Shown here piece after piece: positions 45,930 through 58,283 of a DNA stretch of 64,000 nt (positions are counted from its first letter, which is position 1; the number at the start of each line of letters is the position of its first letter). The position numbers and the translations under genes are program-made. Source of the stretch: Sweltsa coloradensis (taxonomy: Eukaryota > Arthropoda > Insecta > Plecoptera > Chloroperlidae); NCBI GenBank assembly GCA_024449915.1, contig JAMZAV010000074.1, positions 891,001 to 955,000 of the forward strand. The letters run 5' to 3'. The notes below the pieces were generated by a model. It was not told the DNA's origin. It worked only from the letters and a program-made list of their open reading frames with translations, and ran no database searches.

Positions 45930-46344
45930 CACAAATAACAAAAACTTGTAAAAATACAGCCAAACCTTACACACTCAAAAGAAATGAGATCTAAAAAAAG
46001 GGCCAAGCTCATCTACCCTTCCACATTTGCGCATTCTTAATTCATAAACGTACAGTGTCCCGTAACAACATCATTGAAAAGCTTGGCAAAATAGAATTTT
46101 CAACTATAAATTTAAACGTAATAGTTAATCCAAATTCTTTTTTTCTAATTAATTTAAAAACGTAATGGTAACGCAAATTCTATTTTGCCATGCTTTTCAA
46201 GGATGTTGTTACGAGACACTGAACGTTTATGAATAAGAATGCGCAAATGTGGAAGGGTAGATGAGCTTGGCCCTTTTTTTTAGATCTCATTTCTTTTGAG
46301 TGTGTAAGGTTTGGCTGTATTTTTACAAGTTTTTGTTATGTGTG
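45930..46344. repeat. 415-bp foldback element (MITE-like)
   Basis: The left arm, 45930 to about 46110, and right arm, about 46175-46344, are reverse complements: aaatacagccaaaccttaca on the left pairs with tgtaaggtttggctgtattt on the right, and the inner cttccacatttgcgcattct pairs with agaatgcgcaaatgtggaag. The spacer is ~65 bp. Matching is high, so the insertion may be young. Confidence 0.85.
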
Positions 46345-47063
46345 GGATCTCATTCCTTTTTCCAAGTTCCATTGCAAAATTATTTATTAAAATATAATAA
46401 TTTTTTCAGTCGATTTAATTGCTATGGTATTACCAAGTTAACAATAGAATGAAAAATATAGTGGCCCAAAGACTTGCTTTTTGTAAACAATGTAGGCGAT
46501 TATTGTCACGTAACTATACTTACTTGTTGATTGTATGCCTCTATAAGGCTTATTTTAAAACCTTTATTTGAAAGCCTTCCAGCAATTTTTTTAACTTTTT
46601 CTTTCAAAGGGAATTACATCACTATGTCCATGTAAAATATGAACGTTGTAGCCCCACCCGTTTGGTCAGAATCGCTGGGCAATTGAAACTGACGAATTAG
46701 ATAGTAGTAGTAGTAGCCAGTAGTAACTTACATCCTTAAAGTGATTTTGAGCATGTTTCAAGTCATTTTTTCACCAAGAAGGAATGCTCGTACCCCAACC
46801 AAATTTGGCATGTGTTGTCGGACACCTAAATCCCCTCGATTTTGATAGTTTTCAAGTTCACATCACGTTTCATGACGGCTGGGTGACACCTCGAAATCAC
46901 CCCAACTCTGCTTGCTGTATAAGGTGCCTGAGTGTGTAGCGCACCGCGGCTTGGCTGCGGCGCCCTAACGGACACCTAGATAAATAAATAATTTGATATT
47001 AATAAGTAATTGTTTTGCCATGTTTTGGATGCAGTCTTGTATGACCGTGAGTGTTTGTTGCAG

Positions 47064-47225
47064 GTGAGCTTTAACTCCCAGATGCCCCAGAGCGGGTTCA
47101 TCAAGGAGTGGACACTGATGCTCCACGGCACCCGGGACGCGCCCTATACCGGTCTCAACGCCCCAGACCCTCACTCGAAACTGGCCATAGTCAAGAAGGC
47201 GCACGAGGAGAGGAACAAGATCTAG
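47064..47225 (+). CDS. amon: PC2 terminal exon, end of P domain and C-terminus
   Basis: The exon reads VSFNSQMPQSGFIKEWTLML, then HGTRDAPYTG and a short charged tail ending HEERNKI before a TAG at 47223-47225. WTLMLHGT is the last strand of the P domain. The acceptor is gttgcag, phase 0 from the exon at 41028, giving TWLLE-VSFNS. The C-terminal tail after the P domain is short, about 30 residues, as in PC2 rather than the long tails of furin or PC5. No membrane anchor is visible, consistent with a soluble granule enzyme. This fixes the 3' end of the coding region. Confidence 0.95.
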   Translation: MSFNSQMPQSGFIKEWTLMLHGTRDAPYTGLNAPDPHSKLAIVKKAHEERNKI

Positions 47226-48113
47226 ACTACCTTCATAGTCTAATAAGTCCCGTACTTTAACAGTCACAAGCGCGTCACTTTTCTTATTTAAGGTAATTAC
47301 ATCCTTTGTATTCTTTCAACTCTTTCAAATTTGATTGTTTTTTAAACATTTTTGTTTCAAAGGTGGGTAAAGAACTCCTTAAATATATTTGATAAGTGAT
47401 TACTTTTACACTAATCATATGGAACTATGCCGTATTGCACACACAGTTATTTACATCACACAGCTGGCCTGTAACTGTGGATTACAATCGAGATTTAATG
47501 ACCTGATTAAAAAGTCTCAACATAGTGTTTATTTGTAATTGTTTAAGAAATAATTATTTCATATTGAGAATGAAAATAACTGTTGATCAGTATGAACAGG
47601 CAATTTCGCATAAGGCTAGTCAAATCTTACGTGAGTTAAAGACAGTTAAAGTCGATTGGAAAATATTTACACATTATGCAGTGGCACTACATACTACATT
47701 GGGAAATTAATATAATAATAATGATATAAAATGTAGAAAGTAGTTTTGAAGTACCTGAGAATGTAGTCAACATCTTAGTTATGAGTACTTAACACATGGT
47801 ATGGCTTTTATGCTACTATTTGTAAAACTGTGAGAGTTCGGTCTTCGTCAATTCCCCAATGTTTTAGAACATGAATCAATCTAATTCACGAATCAAATTA
47901 CCTGCCTTTGGTAACCTTACTGCATAACAGTTCTGTATTAAAAGTTTTAACAGTAGTTGGTATAGAATAACTTAAAAACAGAAAGTACTGACCGAAGAAA
48001 ACTGAGATGGTATTGTAGGAAAAACGGCATAGCTGACCTCCATCCACCACATAAGCTATTATGTTAACATATGTATGCATGGTGAGAAAATCTTTTCATG
48101 CTGCATTAATAAA
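47226..48113 (+). other. Probable PC2 3' UTR to first AATAAA
   Basis: AT-rich sequence follows the stop codon without coding signal. The first canonical AATAAA I find downstream is at 48108-48113, giving a 3' UTR of about 0.9 kb if used. Short open frames here look random. Upstream variant signals such as ATATAAA at 47726-47732 could serve instead, so the end point is tentative. Confidence 0.4.
48108..48113 (+). terminator. Candidate polyadenylation signal
   Basis: AATAAA, the first canonical signal after the PC2 stop codon that I could find. A T-rich stretch follows within about 20 nt. No transcript evidence is available. Confidence 0.35.
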
Positions 48114-51100
48114 GAAATTAATTTTGTTAATTTCATATATTTTATCGCCACGAATGCAGTAACTAATTTATTAAATTGAAATATATTATATTTTGTGCTC
48201 TCGTCTGTGTCCAGTGACAGGTTAATTTAATCGAGTAAAACCAAACAATTAATAATGAGAAAAACATCTACAATATTGTATTTTAGAAGATTGGAATATC
48301 CGACACAATCTTAAGTCCACTCATGGTAGATTTTCAAAGTGTGGGTTCCTGCTGTTTTACTCGATATCAAATGAACGCTGTTGTGACAAAAATACGCATT
48401 GAAAATGAACATTGCGATATGGTATGATCACACTTTATATACAATTTATATTAAATTCGTATAAATGAGAAAAATACGAATCTTTGGTTGCTTTAAAAAC
48501 TTACATTGTTTGAAAACCTGTTTTCAAAAATTAAGTGAACATTTCCATAGGTTTCTTGATTTGTTTAGTCGGGAAACACTCCCGTAGGTGTAATTGTTAT
48601 TATTTACTACAATTCAGAAATTAAAAATTAGTGGTTAAGACGCCTGTCTGGAATGCGGGAGATCCGTGGTTCGATTCCCGGTTGGGGCAGACTTTTTAAT
48701 TTCTGAATTGTAGTAAATAATTTCCAAAGGTATTTGAATGGTTTAAATTAGTACACATTTTGAATATATCTCGATTGACTATATGAACGGGAACTCTTGT
48801 GAGAGAATACTTGATTAGATAGGAACCTGCACCTACGTGACTTTTTTACAATTGTGAAAATTGCTATTAAAATCGTGGTGAGATAATGCAAAGTTAGCAA
48901 TTAGGTATTGCATTGACGTTTGGTAATAATTCCACGTGCAGTGTCATCAGTCGGAGAATAATGTTACATTCCAGTTAAAACTTTTATAAAACGTTTCACT
49001 CACCCATTGGACCTGTTAAGTAAGTGAGGCTGGTCGCCAATTATTGTTCACTCTCTTTTATATTATTTATATCTGGTATTTAACAAACCATGGCCAAAAT
49101 GTATTGTCATTTTATCAAGCTAGTCAGAGCTTTGATCTTTCAAATTATGTACTAATCTACTAAACATATTTTCTTCACGCACATAATTTGGTCATGCTCA
49201 ATTTTATATTTGTTATTTAAATCATGACCGGGCACACTGTTAGCGTGCGGGACACAAAGCACGTTGTGACTGTCACTCGTAAAAAAACGAATAAAACTCA
49301 GTGCAGTTGTTTTTCTTGATCGTAATACTTTACAAACTCATCCCTTACATTCACAGACAGCTAAAACCGATTAGTTCATCAACTTATCAATGTAGTCTAT
49401 TCCAGATGACTTTGCATTTGCCATTGGAATAAAGAAAATATAATAAAGTTGAAACAGTCATTCGATGTTTTATAGACACTTTGAAATGTTCTCTTTTTAA
49501 CTGTAAGCATTCAACTGAGAAGTGAGGAGATGAGCTATGTTTTTTACCTGTCTGTTTAAGCACATCATCATTAAAGAGTAATATACCAATAATTAAGCCT
49601 ACTGCATAATATATTTAATTAAACAACAAGTAAGGAACACAATACCAATGGATGTTGCTTCTAAAACCATCGAGATATATTATATTTCCGTATGATATAA
49701 GATGAATAGTAATCACAATAATTATGCTTGAAGTAATGCAGTAATAGTAAGTAATCAATAATAGTAACTCAGCTTGTTGACTAATTTGAGTTCCAAATAA
49801 AATATAAACAGGGTACACTGCTCTAAACGATTTCATATTGTTATCATAGCTTCAACAAACTTAGTACTTCCGATTAATTGTGAGTTTAAACAATTCTTAT
49901 GCAAGAGGAACGACGAAGTCTGTACTTGAATAATTATCATTATGACTCACCAAATATTAACTGTATCAAATACATTTCTAAATCAGTAAACCAATTCAAC
50001 GACATTACTTTATGATATTATCACTAGAAATGAACGACAAAAAGTAGGTCAGTGAAGGTGAAAGTGTATCACATGTCAACCCATGTGTTTGTGAGGGGTG
50101 TTACTTCTAGTATATCCCTTGCTGTGTTAAGAGGTGGATACCTATATTACCATTAGGATCGCGTTACATTCAGCTCGCCCAGTTCTTGCCAACTTGATAT
50201 GTTTAGAAATATTAAAATCTAGTCATATTTTGTAATTATTTGTGCACATCAGATGTATATGAAAGCAGAAATAATTTTGCTTCAGCTTTCAAAGTCTAAT
50301 CAAACATTTTATTTTTATCTTACTTAATGTATATAATATATAAAACTAGAGACATTAAAAAGTCGTCAAATCTCCTACTGAGAAATGACCATGTATAGCT
50401 TAGACGTAAACGTAGCAAGATACATTTTTGACAGAGATTAAATATATAAAATTAATATATACATAACATATAATATATGTTCATGTTTCAAAGGCATTAT
50501 TGTTAGTACACATTTCTTGAGAGTAGGTGTTTACTCCTTACTTATATCTCTAATCAAAATATTCACAATTCAGTATAAAATAACCTTGGGAACCATACCA
50601 GTACATAGTGTGCTCAATGTTCATGTTTTCGAATGTTAACGGGAAGATTAGTCGACTACTGTGACGTATTGTAGATTCAATTTCTTATACGTTGTACCTT
50701 ATTATCACAAGTTTTAAGTAATGGATAACTGCACGCTGCTATTTATGCTGGTCATAAAACTGCAAAGTTTGCACTTATAAACTATAGAGGGGGCCAACAA
50801 AAAATCAGATGTACCTACTCAGTTCTTTTTTCTACCAAATCCGAAGTCGACTTTTTGATGGTTTTTTGAATGATGCACTTTTTGTTTTCCAGCGATTTTA
50901 AAATTGAAAATGTATTTTTGGAGGTGAATGAAAAGAATGAGGGGGTATTTCAAAGACAAGAGGTTTAGCGTGGACTAATTAGATCCTTGTTGTGAACATA
51001 GGGTGATACTAAGTAATGTATAGATAATTATTGTAAAAATAAAATCAAAAATATTCTGGTAATTCAAAAAATCTTCTGACAAGTTCCAGTCCCAATCCTC

Positions 51101-51612
51101 CCAAATGATGTATTTTGATTAAACAATTCATGATACGAATACATATTTTTATCAGATGTGATACAACATCTTTGAATGGACTCATAAATGTATAGAGCCA
51201 CTGCATCTATATTCCCATGATATTGTAGTAGTTTACCAAAAATGTAAGTGAATCGAAAAGAAAAATCAACATAATGTCGCATCAACAATGTTAGCCACCT
51301 TATTTTACCACAGATTATTCGTTCAGTGTTGTTATTTACTTATTTCATTCCAACTGAGAGCATGTGTTCCGATTAAAAATCACGCACACGACACTAAAAT
51401 CATAATCATTTTGGCTTAATTTGACCATTTTGTTTGTATTACAAGAAACATTCTACATGTTCACATCTTTATATTACAAAATAAATTAAGTATTGCATAA
51501 CTTCGGGTGGTCAGTACCCTCCAATGAACGCACCTTAAGTATTCTACTACCTAAATTAATGTTATATTACAAACGAACGGTGAAAAGTCCTCTTCAAATC
51601 TCACCGCTCTTA
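48114..51612. other. Intergenic AT-rich DNA
   Basis: Apart from the tRNA-like element at 48552-48722, I see no gene or known repeat here. All open frames are short and without recognisable protein. Confidence 0.55.
48552..48722 (+). repeat. tRNA-like element with half of the TIR family
   Basis: 48552-48577 matches the 26-bp TIR of the element at 4727 with a few changes. Then comes cactcccgtaggtg and a tract identical in plan to the inverted 3' part of that element. Next is a tRNA-like body at 48631-48692 with gtggttaagacgcctgtctg and gtggttcgattcccggttgg. After it, tttttaatttctgaattgta mirrors the sequence before it, so the body sits between inverted flanks. The T-stem has mismatches and the acceptor arms do not pair, so it is not a functional tRNA gene. 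Confidence 0.5.
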
Positions 51613-51760
51613 CGACGTCTGCGGTGGCACATACGATTATATGGCGGTGGTCCTTAGTGTATGGCTTTCCGAGGACGTAGGTTCGAATCCCGCACAAGGC
51701 ATGTTTTTTGTAATCATCCTTGATCGTCATCTGTCGCCACTTATCGTCTCGAAAAGAAAA
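51613..51760 (+). repeat. tRNA-headed SINE, second copy
   Basis: Head gtctgcggtggcacatacga, B-box-like gtaggttcgaatcccgc, then the shared tail gatcgtcatctgtcgccact and tatcgtctcgaaaag. Same family as 30526-30696. Confidence 0.65.
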
Positions 51761-52811
51761 TATAGACGATAAGAAATAAAGATCTACATGATGCCCCTCT
51801 TACGAATGTGTCGGACTGTCGGTGGAGAGATGAACTGTTTACCCCCCTCCTAGTAGTAATCCCATGCGCCAGCCCTGAGTCACCTATAGGTGAAGGTCCG
51901 ACACTCGACACGAGTCTTGCTGTTGCTAGTGCTACACGTTGCAGTACAGTCATTATATTACTGACGTAACTCCAGTGGCCACGATTAAAATAATGTAACG
52001 ATTCTCAATTGCTGTTCTTGCCAGTGTTCGGTGAGTTACTATACAACATTATACATATTAGTAATGCGATTTTAGCGGGCTACTTCTAGGTCTAGCAACT
52101 ATCAAACTGTACAACCAAGTGGTTTATTCCGGTTGCTACTAATCGCACAACCTGGGGCATTGTTGTACGTAGAGAACCTTTATAATTTCTTCGATACACA
52201 ATTAAACCCTTGTAATTAAACCAAACTGTTGTGTCGGTGACACGAAGCTATTGATTTTTCTAGTAGCCCTAGCTTTAAGCGGATTTTATATTTAAATGAC
52301 CTTTGTCAATATCCTATTTGCTGGTTCAGAGCTGCAAAATTCTTTTTCCACACAGCCATGATATTTCAGACAACGTTATTACATTACAATGACAAATTTA
52401 ACATGTCAGAAAAAAACACTACAAAAATTCACAAAACGATGTACCACAATTAAATCACACGTTTTCGTATATTATATATATTGGGAAGTGTTAAAGACGC
52501 AATATTAGCCGTATGTTAGTTCTCATCTCATAGTCCAAAGTCTATCGTCAATACCATGGTTGGTTACATTCAAGAGCAGCGTAATTATAAACCTGATATT
52601 TTTGTAACGGAGGTAAGCTCGTGCCTTTTAATTATGCAAAGTTTACACAAACGCCGAGTAAATGTTTACAGTGCGTAATTTTTAATTTACATTTCTTGAA
52701 TACTTCGCAATTTTGTTAGGTAAAACTTCCTGTTGACGAGTTACTCACGGCTGGCTTTCATCCCTATATTTCTGACTCGGTTCGCCGAGATCTTCGGCCA
52801 TTTCGTGTGAT

Positions 52812-53215
52812 TCGCTGGTCTCGTGGTTAGCGTCTCTGCTTCCATCGCTGAAGGTCCAGTGTTCGATTCCCGCTTAAGGCAGAAGTTTTTAACTTCTGAT
52901 GTGAACTCAAGTACATCAGTTCTTGGTTTAAGAATGTGTTATGATGACTTTGGAGCCGTCCTAGCAACGAGGCACACAATAAATAAATTCTAAGGTTGTT
53001 CGGATGTAGCCTTGTTGATTCTGAAGCTGTCCGCGGGTGTAATAGTGTCCAGCCAGCTTGATTGATTGGTGTATCAACTTAAATATGCCGGCCTCTAGTT
53101 GGTCATTGTTCGCTCGTCGATGGTGTCTGCGCCTACAGGGTTGGCTTGGTCTGCTTTACATTTAATGTTCCCCACTCAAAATCTGTGTAGACTCTAAATA
53201 CGAATGTATTTAATG
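52812..53215 (+). mobile_element. Long tRNA-derived SINE, best + strand copy
   Basis: A-box-like tctcgtggttagcgtctctg and B-box gtgttcgattcccgct (52860-52875) at tRNA spacing, then cagaagtttttaacttctga, the ctagcaacgaggcacacaat block, ccttgttgattctgaagc, ctctagttggtcattgttcg and a 3' end with tgtagactctaaat. A strong RNA polymerase III-type head makes it a SINE. Minus-strand copies are at 60553-60965 and 59699-60045. Confidence 0.7.
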
Positions 53216-53232
53216 ATTTTATTGCAATATTT

Positions 53233-53301
53233 TATGACATCATCAATGCGTTCGACACTGTTGATCACCAAATTCTTCTCTACATTAAAAAAAGACGTTA
53301 A
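53233..53301 (+). pseudogene. Reverse-transcriptase motif A relic joined to a LINE-type tail
   Basis: The frame reads YDIINAFDTVDHQILLYI and stops at TAA (53299). AFDTVDH is the usual motif A of non-LTR reverse transcriptases. It is followed at once by agacgttaaataaataat, the tail seen at 28870, so this is a tiny internally deleted LINE copy or chimera. Confidence 0.45.
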
Positions 53302-53821
53302 ATAAATAATAAATAAATTAATTAGTATCTTACAGGAAACAATGGCCTTGTACGAAAAATAAGGAATTAGTTGCCTATTAAAGGGTGCAAACTGACCAAT
53401 AACATGTTCATTTTCTGGCATGAAGTTTAAAAATTACGATAATACTGCACTGGAGACGCTTAGAGTCTGCTCCCAACCCTCTTAATTAAGCACAAGCATT
53501 TTTTTACTTACAGATACCCTGATAACGTATTCGTTAATATTTTATTATTACAATTTTCTAACCGATAATCACTAGGCTCTCACTGAACAGCCTCGTATTG
53601 TATAGTACCGGTTTTTGCGCTCTGTTAATCCGAGATGTTTGGATTAATCATTGAATTGACACTCCCAAATACAACGATTAGTGGCTATACCATGGAGTTG
53701 GATGATCAGTACTATTTATAACTCCATGGCTATACTATCATTTTACAATTACTGTCAAAAGTACATGATTCACATAGTTGAGGCGTTATTCAATACAATA
53801 TAGCTTCGTATTTTAACCGAC

Positions 53822-53990
53822 AGTGGTGACTCATTCATAAGGCGTGTAACTTTGATTCGGTAAGTCACGGATTCGACGCCCGCCACCGGAAGTCCTGACT
53901 GAAAGTTTTTTCCGGTTTTCTTCAGCCGTTATATTGGGTTTTAGTCCTGTTAAACAGATCTCTGACATAACCTTAACTTAAACAACTTAG
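53822..53990 (+). repeat. tRNA-derived SINE, CTGACTGAAAGT family
   Basis: Has agtggtgactcattcataag (A-box-like), cacggattcgacgcccg (B-box-like), then cctgactgaaagttttttcc and ggttttcttcagccg. Relatives are at 5545-5700, 12360-12470 (minus) and 31010-31112 (minus). Confidence 0.6.
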
Positions 53991-54419
53991 TTGGTCACCT
54001 GATAAGGATCACACCGAGTAATTAATGTAGGCATATTATGTAAAGTTATCCTTTCAAAACTTGAATGAATGGCACTACATTGTTTTTCAGTTGAAGCCAT
54101 GATGATCGAAAACACAGATTGCTAAAATTTATTCTGACAAAATTTCTGAATCCACTTAAATCTGTTGTATCGCCCTGACAGATAACTTAAAAGTCCAAGA
54201 AAGATTACTGCAAAGTTGGCTTAATGAAATATTGGAGAAAACTTACATGTTTAAAATGTGACTAAACCAATTTCTATATAGTAATTCTTTAAACCAAATT
54301 TAAAATCAAAAAAAGTAAAACACTTACTATCCTATAGAAATTAGCATCAAAATAATTTCAACTTCAATTCCAAGGCAAAAAACGTAGGTGTTGGCTTTGA
54401 ATCATTTCAACGCAGTGTC

Positions 54420-55495
54420 GACGAAGGAAAGAATTCACAAGTTTTAATGGGCGTAAACGATATGAGGAAAAGTTAGAGCAGTTTAAAAATCTCTCGGCTA
54501 GTCAGTCAAGAAAACCAGTGAAATTAATGTCACAAACTAAATATAATGAGGGCTTGCAAAGTTGAAATTGAATGGTTTGCGTGTCGCCAAATCTGAAAAG
54601 AGGAAACTTTTTGATGTGCATATTGGAGAAGGTCAAAGCCCAGAAAATGACAAGCGGGACTACTTCTACAAATTATTTTATTATCGTTCCCACTAATTAC
54701 TATGACGAGTATGATATCAGTGCGAGAGGACTATTTGGGGAAAACAAATAGAGAAAATCCGTTTAGATTGCCGAAATTCATCGAAAAATGTATAGAGGGT
54801 TAACCCAATGAAGTTCAATTGAAAAAAACGATAAGGAAAATTGAGAAAAGCAAGTGCTTGTAGTTGCGTTACTGGACGTAACTCAGGCCTGGATTGAAGA
54901 GGAAACTGAAAATTTTCTTTCAGAAATGAATCTTCAAGGGGTTACATAAAAGGATAAATTGAAAAATAAGTGCGATAAGAATTAGAACAGGGTGATATGT
55001 TTGAGGTGGCGTATGAAGAGACGGTGAGATGGCTTGGGCAATATGAAAAATGGACTAAAGATATTTTTAGAAGAGAATACAAGTATACAGGAAGATAGAG
55101 AAAAGTGGAAGACAAGTTTGTAGGTTTGGATTAACAACTAAACAAAGCATAGGAAAAGAAGATACGTGTCTATGGGCAGGTAGATTGAGAAGATGGTGGA
55201 AGATGGAAGAATGGAGAATTATTTGGTAAAAAACAACAACATAAGTTATAAAAGATCGTCAGAGAAAAGATCGCGAAAAGAGTTTGTGTCAGTTCTAACA
55301 AATCGAACTAGAAAGCCAACTAATAGCCTTATAAATGAAGTTAGAGAATGGGAACATTTGTCAGTAGCAAATATATTCGCTCGCCAATTGACATCTGACG
55401 TTAAAACTTTCAAAGTTGTCAGTGAGCTACATGGACAGCCCTGTGGTCATAAATTTCAAATTTTGTTTATCCCAGACAAAAATCAGATATAGTAA
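54420..55495 (+). pseudogene. Decayed coding-like region, unidentified
   Basis: One-strand frames read in patches with stops between: RKRYEEKLEQFKNLSASQ, ALLDVTQAWIEEETENFL, and then an open 99-codon stretch (55193-55489) with KRSSEKRSRKEFVSVL and FKVVSELHGQPCGHKFQILF. The purine-rich, Glu/Lys-rich composition on one strand and the clustering of open patches suggest an old protein-coding sequence, perhaps from a mobile element. I recognise no domain, and it could be chance. Confidence 0.25.
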
Positions 55496-55499
55496 ATTG

Positions 55500-58059
55500 A
55501 GTTTTACAAAATCAAATGCGTGAAAACTAATTATTTTTTTTAATTATTTTAAAACAAAATGGAAATATGTACTGCAGAGTCTTTATTTCACATTCTTGAC
55601 AATTTGAAAATTTCAGATACTGTTGGTCAGTCGCAGGACAGCAATTTGCCTAAAACGCTTCCTATGCTCTCCCACCGAAAATATTTGAATGGAAGATACA
55701 AAATGTCACAAATATCATTTTCTTTCATTAATATAAGCATCAAACGCACAGCAAACTCATGTTATTAACTTACAATATCACAAGTTCATAATGTGACCTC
55801 TACCCGGTTGAAGCTCTCTAGTTTCTCACGTCGTCGTCGGTAGAGCTTCAAAGTGATCCAGAATAAAACTCGGGATTCTGCATTAATACTTAGTTTGTCC
55901 GAGATCATCCAACAGTTTTAATTTTAATGACAAAAAGTGATACACAATTTTAAATGCTTAACACAATAACAAAATAATAAAACCAGTGTTTTAGTGTATA
56001 TATTAACATTATCACTATGTTTGAAAACATATTTTGTTTGTCATAAATTTCAGTAAACTAGGTAATACAGAGTTACGTCAAGCCGCCAAGTTGGAGCTTA
56101 TAATCTTGGGGGATAAAGACAAACTGTAAGACATTCTCAAGGCATTGTCTTTCAATTAACATCAGTCCCAGGCCAAGCCTACTCAAGATCACAGGGGACG
56201 GTTGCTCAACAGGGAATAGTGAAGACGATATTCTTGACACAATGTTGGGGATGACACGCACACCGAGTGCATCGAAGGGAAATAATTATCTTGCTATGTT
56301 TACCCAAGGCAATATCACAAGAAAAATTAAATTGTGATATTTTAATAATTTAATAATAAGTTACATGAATTTAATAACAAATAATACAAAATAAACAAAA
56401 TAAATATATACGTAATAAAAGAAAAAACAATAAATGTAAAGTAAAATAAAAAAAAGGTTAGCATAAAAAGAATAATAAAACCTGCAAACATAAAACAAAG
56501 TAGATAGAACATTTTTAAACGTATAACTATATGTAGAGTATTAATTTTATAGCAAACATTTTATAAAGTCACAATAAGTATTTTTTCTTCCGCGTTTGAG
56601 TGTGTAGGGTTTGTGTATTCTACGTTAAATCAATTGGTTTTCGGTCCATCAGGGATTTGGATAGGGCAGTTTTAGGGGGGTTGGGAGGGGAGAGGATTTT
56701 AGGTAGGGAGTGATGTTATTCATTCGTAGTAGTTAATCGGTTCTTTTGACGCATTAATCACTAATCTCTTTCACGAGTACTGTCAACATGGTCAGTTTGA
56801 TTTTATCTTAATCCATGGTAAACATTAATCATTATATCAACCTTTTAATGGTACTGAATGTAGTTGGAAATTGAGATCATCAATCAAGTTATTCCCGAAA
56901 TTAACTTTACATTCAGTATTAATTGGTTGAAATGCAATGGCAGACAAAGCGGTTTTTCACTTCCACTAATTTGACTCTGCAGTTACGTATGCTCCCTGTC
57001 CACACTGCACATGTTGGCAGGGTGTGCCCACGGAGAGGATGCGATACGCTTCTTATAAGTTAAAAAGTTTGATATTGAAATCAATTTAAGTAATAGAAAC
57101 GAATGGTGAGATGCATGAACACTATGCAAGCATACACTATAGTTCATTGTGTGTTGATTTACATTGCACGCTATTTAGAATTTCGAAATGAGTGTAGAGA
57201 GCGTTTTAATAAAACAGGTGTCGTTTAAATATTTGTTACGTGCATATTGTATGTTTTCTTTAACGTACTTTGTCACATTTTTTGTAGTTATTAACATGAA
57301 CGAATTTGCAATTAAATGCTGAATTTTTTTTATATACGCTATAATTTTAACTTGCAACGTTTGAAAACACATGGGTAAACAAAATCATTTTGTTAGTTCG
57401 ATTGGTTTGTAAAGATGTAATTATCACTTGTTTTATCACTCCACGATGTTTTCTGTAGGAAACTAATAAATCTATCTCCAACTCCAATCTCCTATTGCTG
57501 CAATCAGGAAGCACAACTTTGTTTTTACTTTAATGAGAGCTCCTTTTGCTAATTAGGAAATGTTTTATTTTTGATCTAAAACAAGACAGAATGATCCCTT
57601 TGTGTCACAAACTATCAACGAGGTGTTCAAAGCTCCTCACTCCAACCACACGACAACGACTCGTTAGTCTTGAGGATAGTGGCACAGTGGCATGTATAAT
57701 CTTTGGCGGTGATTATATCCGTGTAATGGACGGGACCCCAGGGAGCGTCTTAGCAAATGACAGAAGACGGCTTTGATCTCGACGATAACTAGCTGTAAGG
57801 GAAACAACCCCCTGGAAACAGACCGGCATTAGCTTTCATCTGCATGATAATATTCATGTCACTAAGCATTTGCTTTACGTTTCACCAAGGAACATTGAAG
57901 TGCTTTATGTGTCATGTATTATAATGTTCTTATTTTTAACACATTACAAAATTTACTTGCAAAGTAATATGAGTCAGTAATAAGATGGCAAATTATCGAG
58001 AATAGGCATATGTCTTAATCACTGAGTCCCATATAGCATGTGATAACATACAGTCTGAA
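55500..58059. other. Intergenic DNA without recognised features
   Basis: AT-rich; includes an A/T-rich simple stretch at 56340-56470. No gene seen. Confidence 0.5.
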
Positions 58060-58140
58060 AATAGAGTTAAATAAATAAATAAACAAATAAAATAAATAAA
58101 TAGATTCAAATTAAGAGTCCACCCACTCAGCCACATAACT
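58060..58140 (-). repeat. SINE 3' end fragment
   Basis: On the minus strand: aaaatcagttatgtggctga, then gtgggtggactctt and an ATTT-rich tail, the 3' end of the SINE family at 52812. Confidence 0.45.
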
Positions 58141-58263
58141 GATTTTCAGTTTTTAACATATCTTGTTTCCTCTTTTAGAAGAAGATCCACGTTTTTTCTT
58201 AACACGCTTTGGAGCAATGCTATAATTACAACCCAGAAATCTCAGTTAATTTGCTCCATTAAT

Positions 58264-58283
58264 CCCCCCACCCCCCCCCCCAC
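58264..58283 (-). other. C-run, potential G-quadruplex on minus strand
   Basis: A run of seven C, one A and eleven C, then CACC. It gives long G-runs on the minus strand. Confidence 0.5.

Larger units (their letters stand above)
41029..47063 (+). other. PC2 last intron, 6.0 kb, packed with mobile DNA
   Basis: Phase 0 intron, gtgagc to gttgcag. In order: hexamer repeat 41033-41202, LINE C-terminal fragment 41826-42065 (minus), giant inverted repeat 42339-44477, LINE reverse-transcriptase fragment 44560-45818 (minus), foldback 45930-46344. The stretches 41210-41820 and 46350-47060 show nothing recognisable. Confidence 0.85.

Noticed and set aside
48631..48692. Possible functional tRNA gene
   Set aside because: T-stem mismatches and unpaired acceptor arms; the body lies within inverted repeat flanks of a mobile element.
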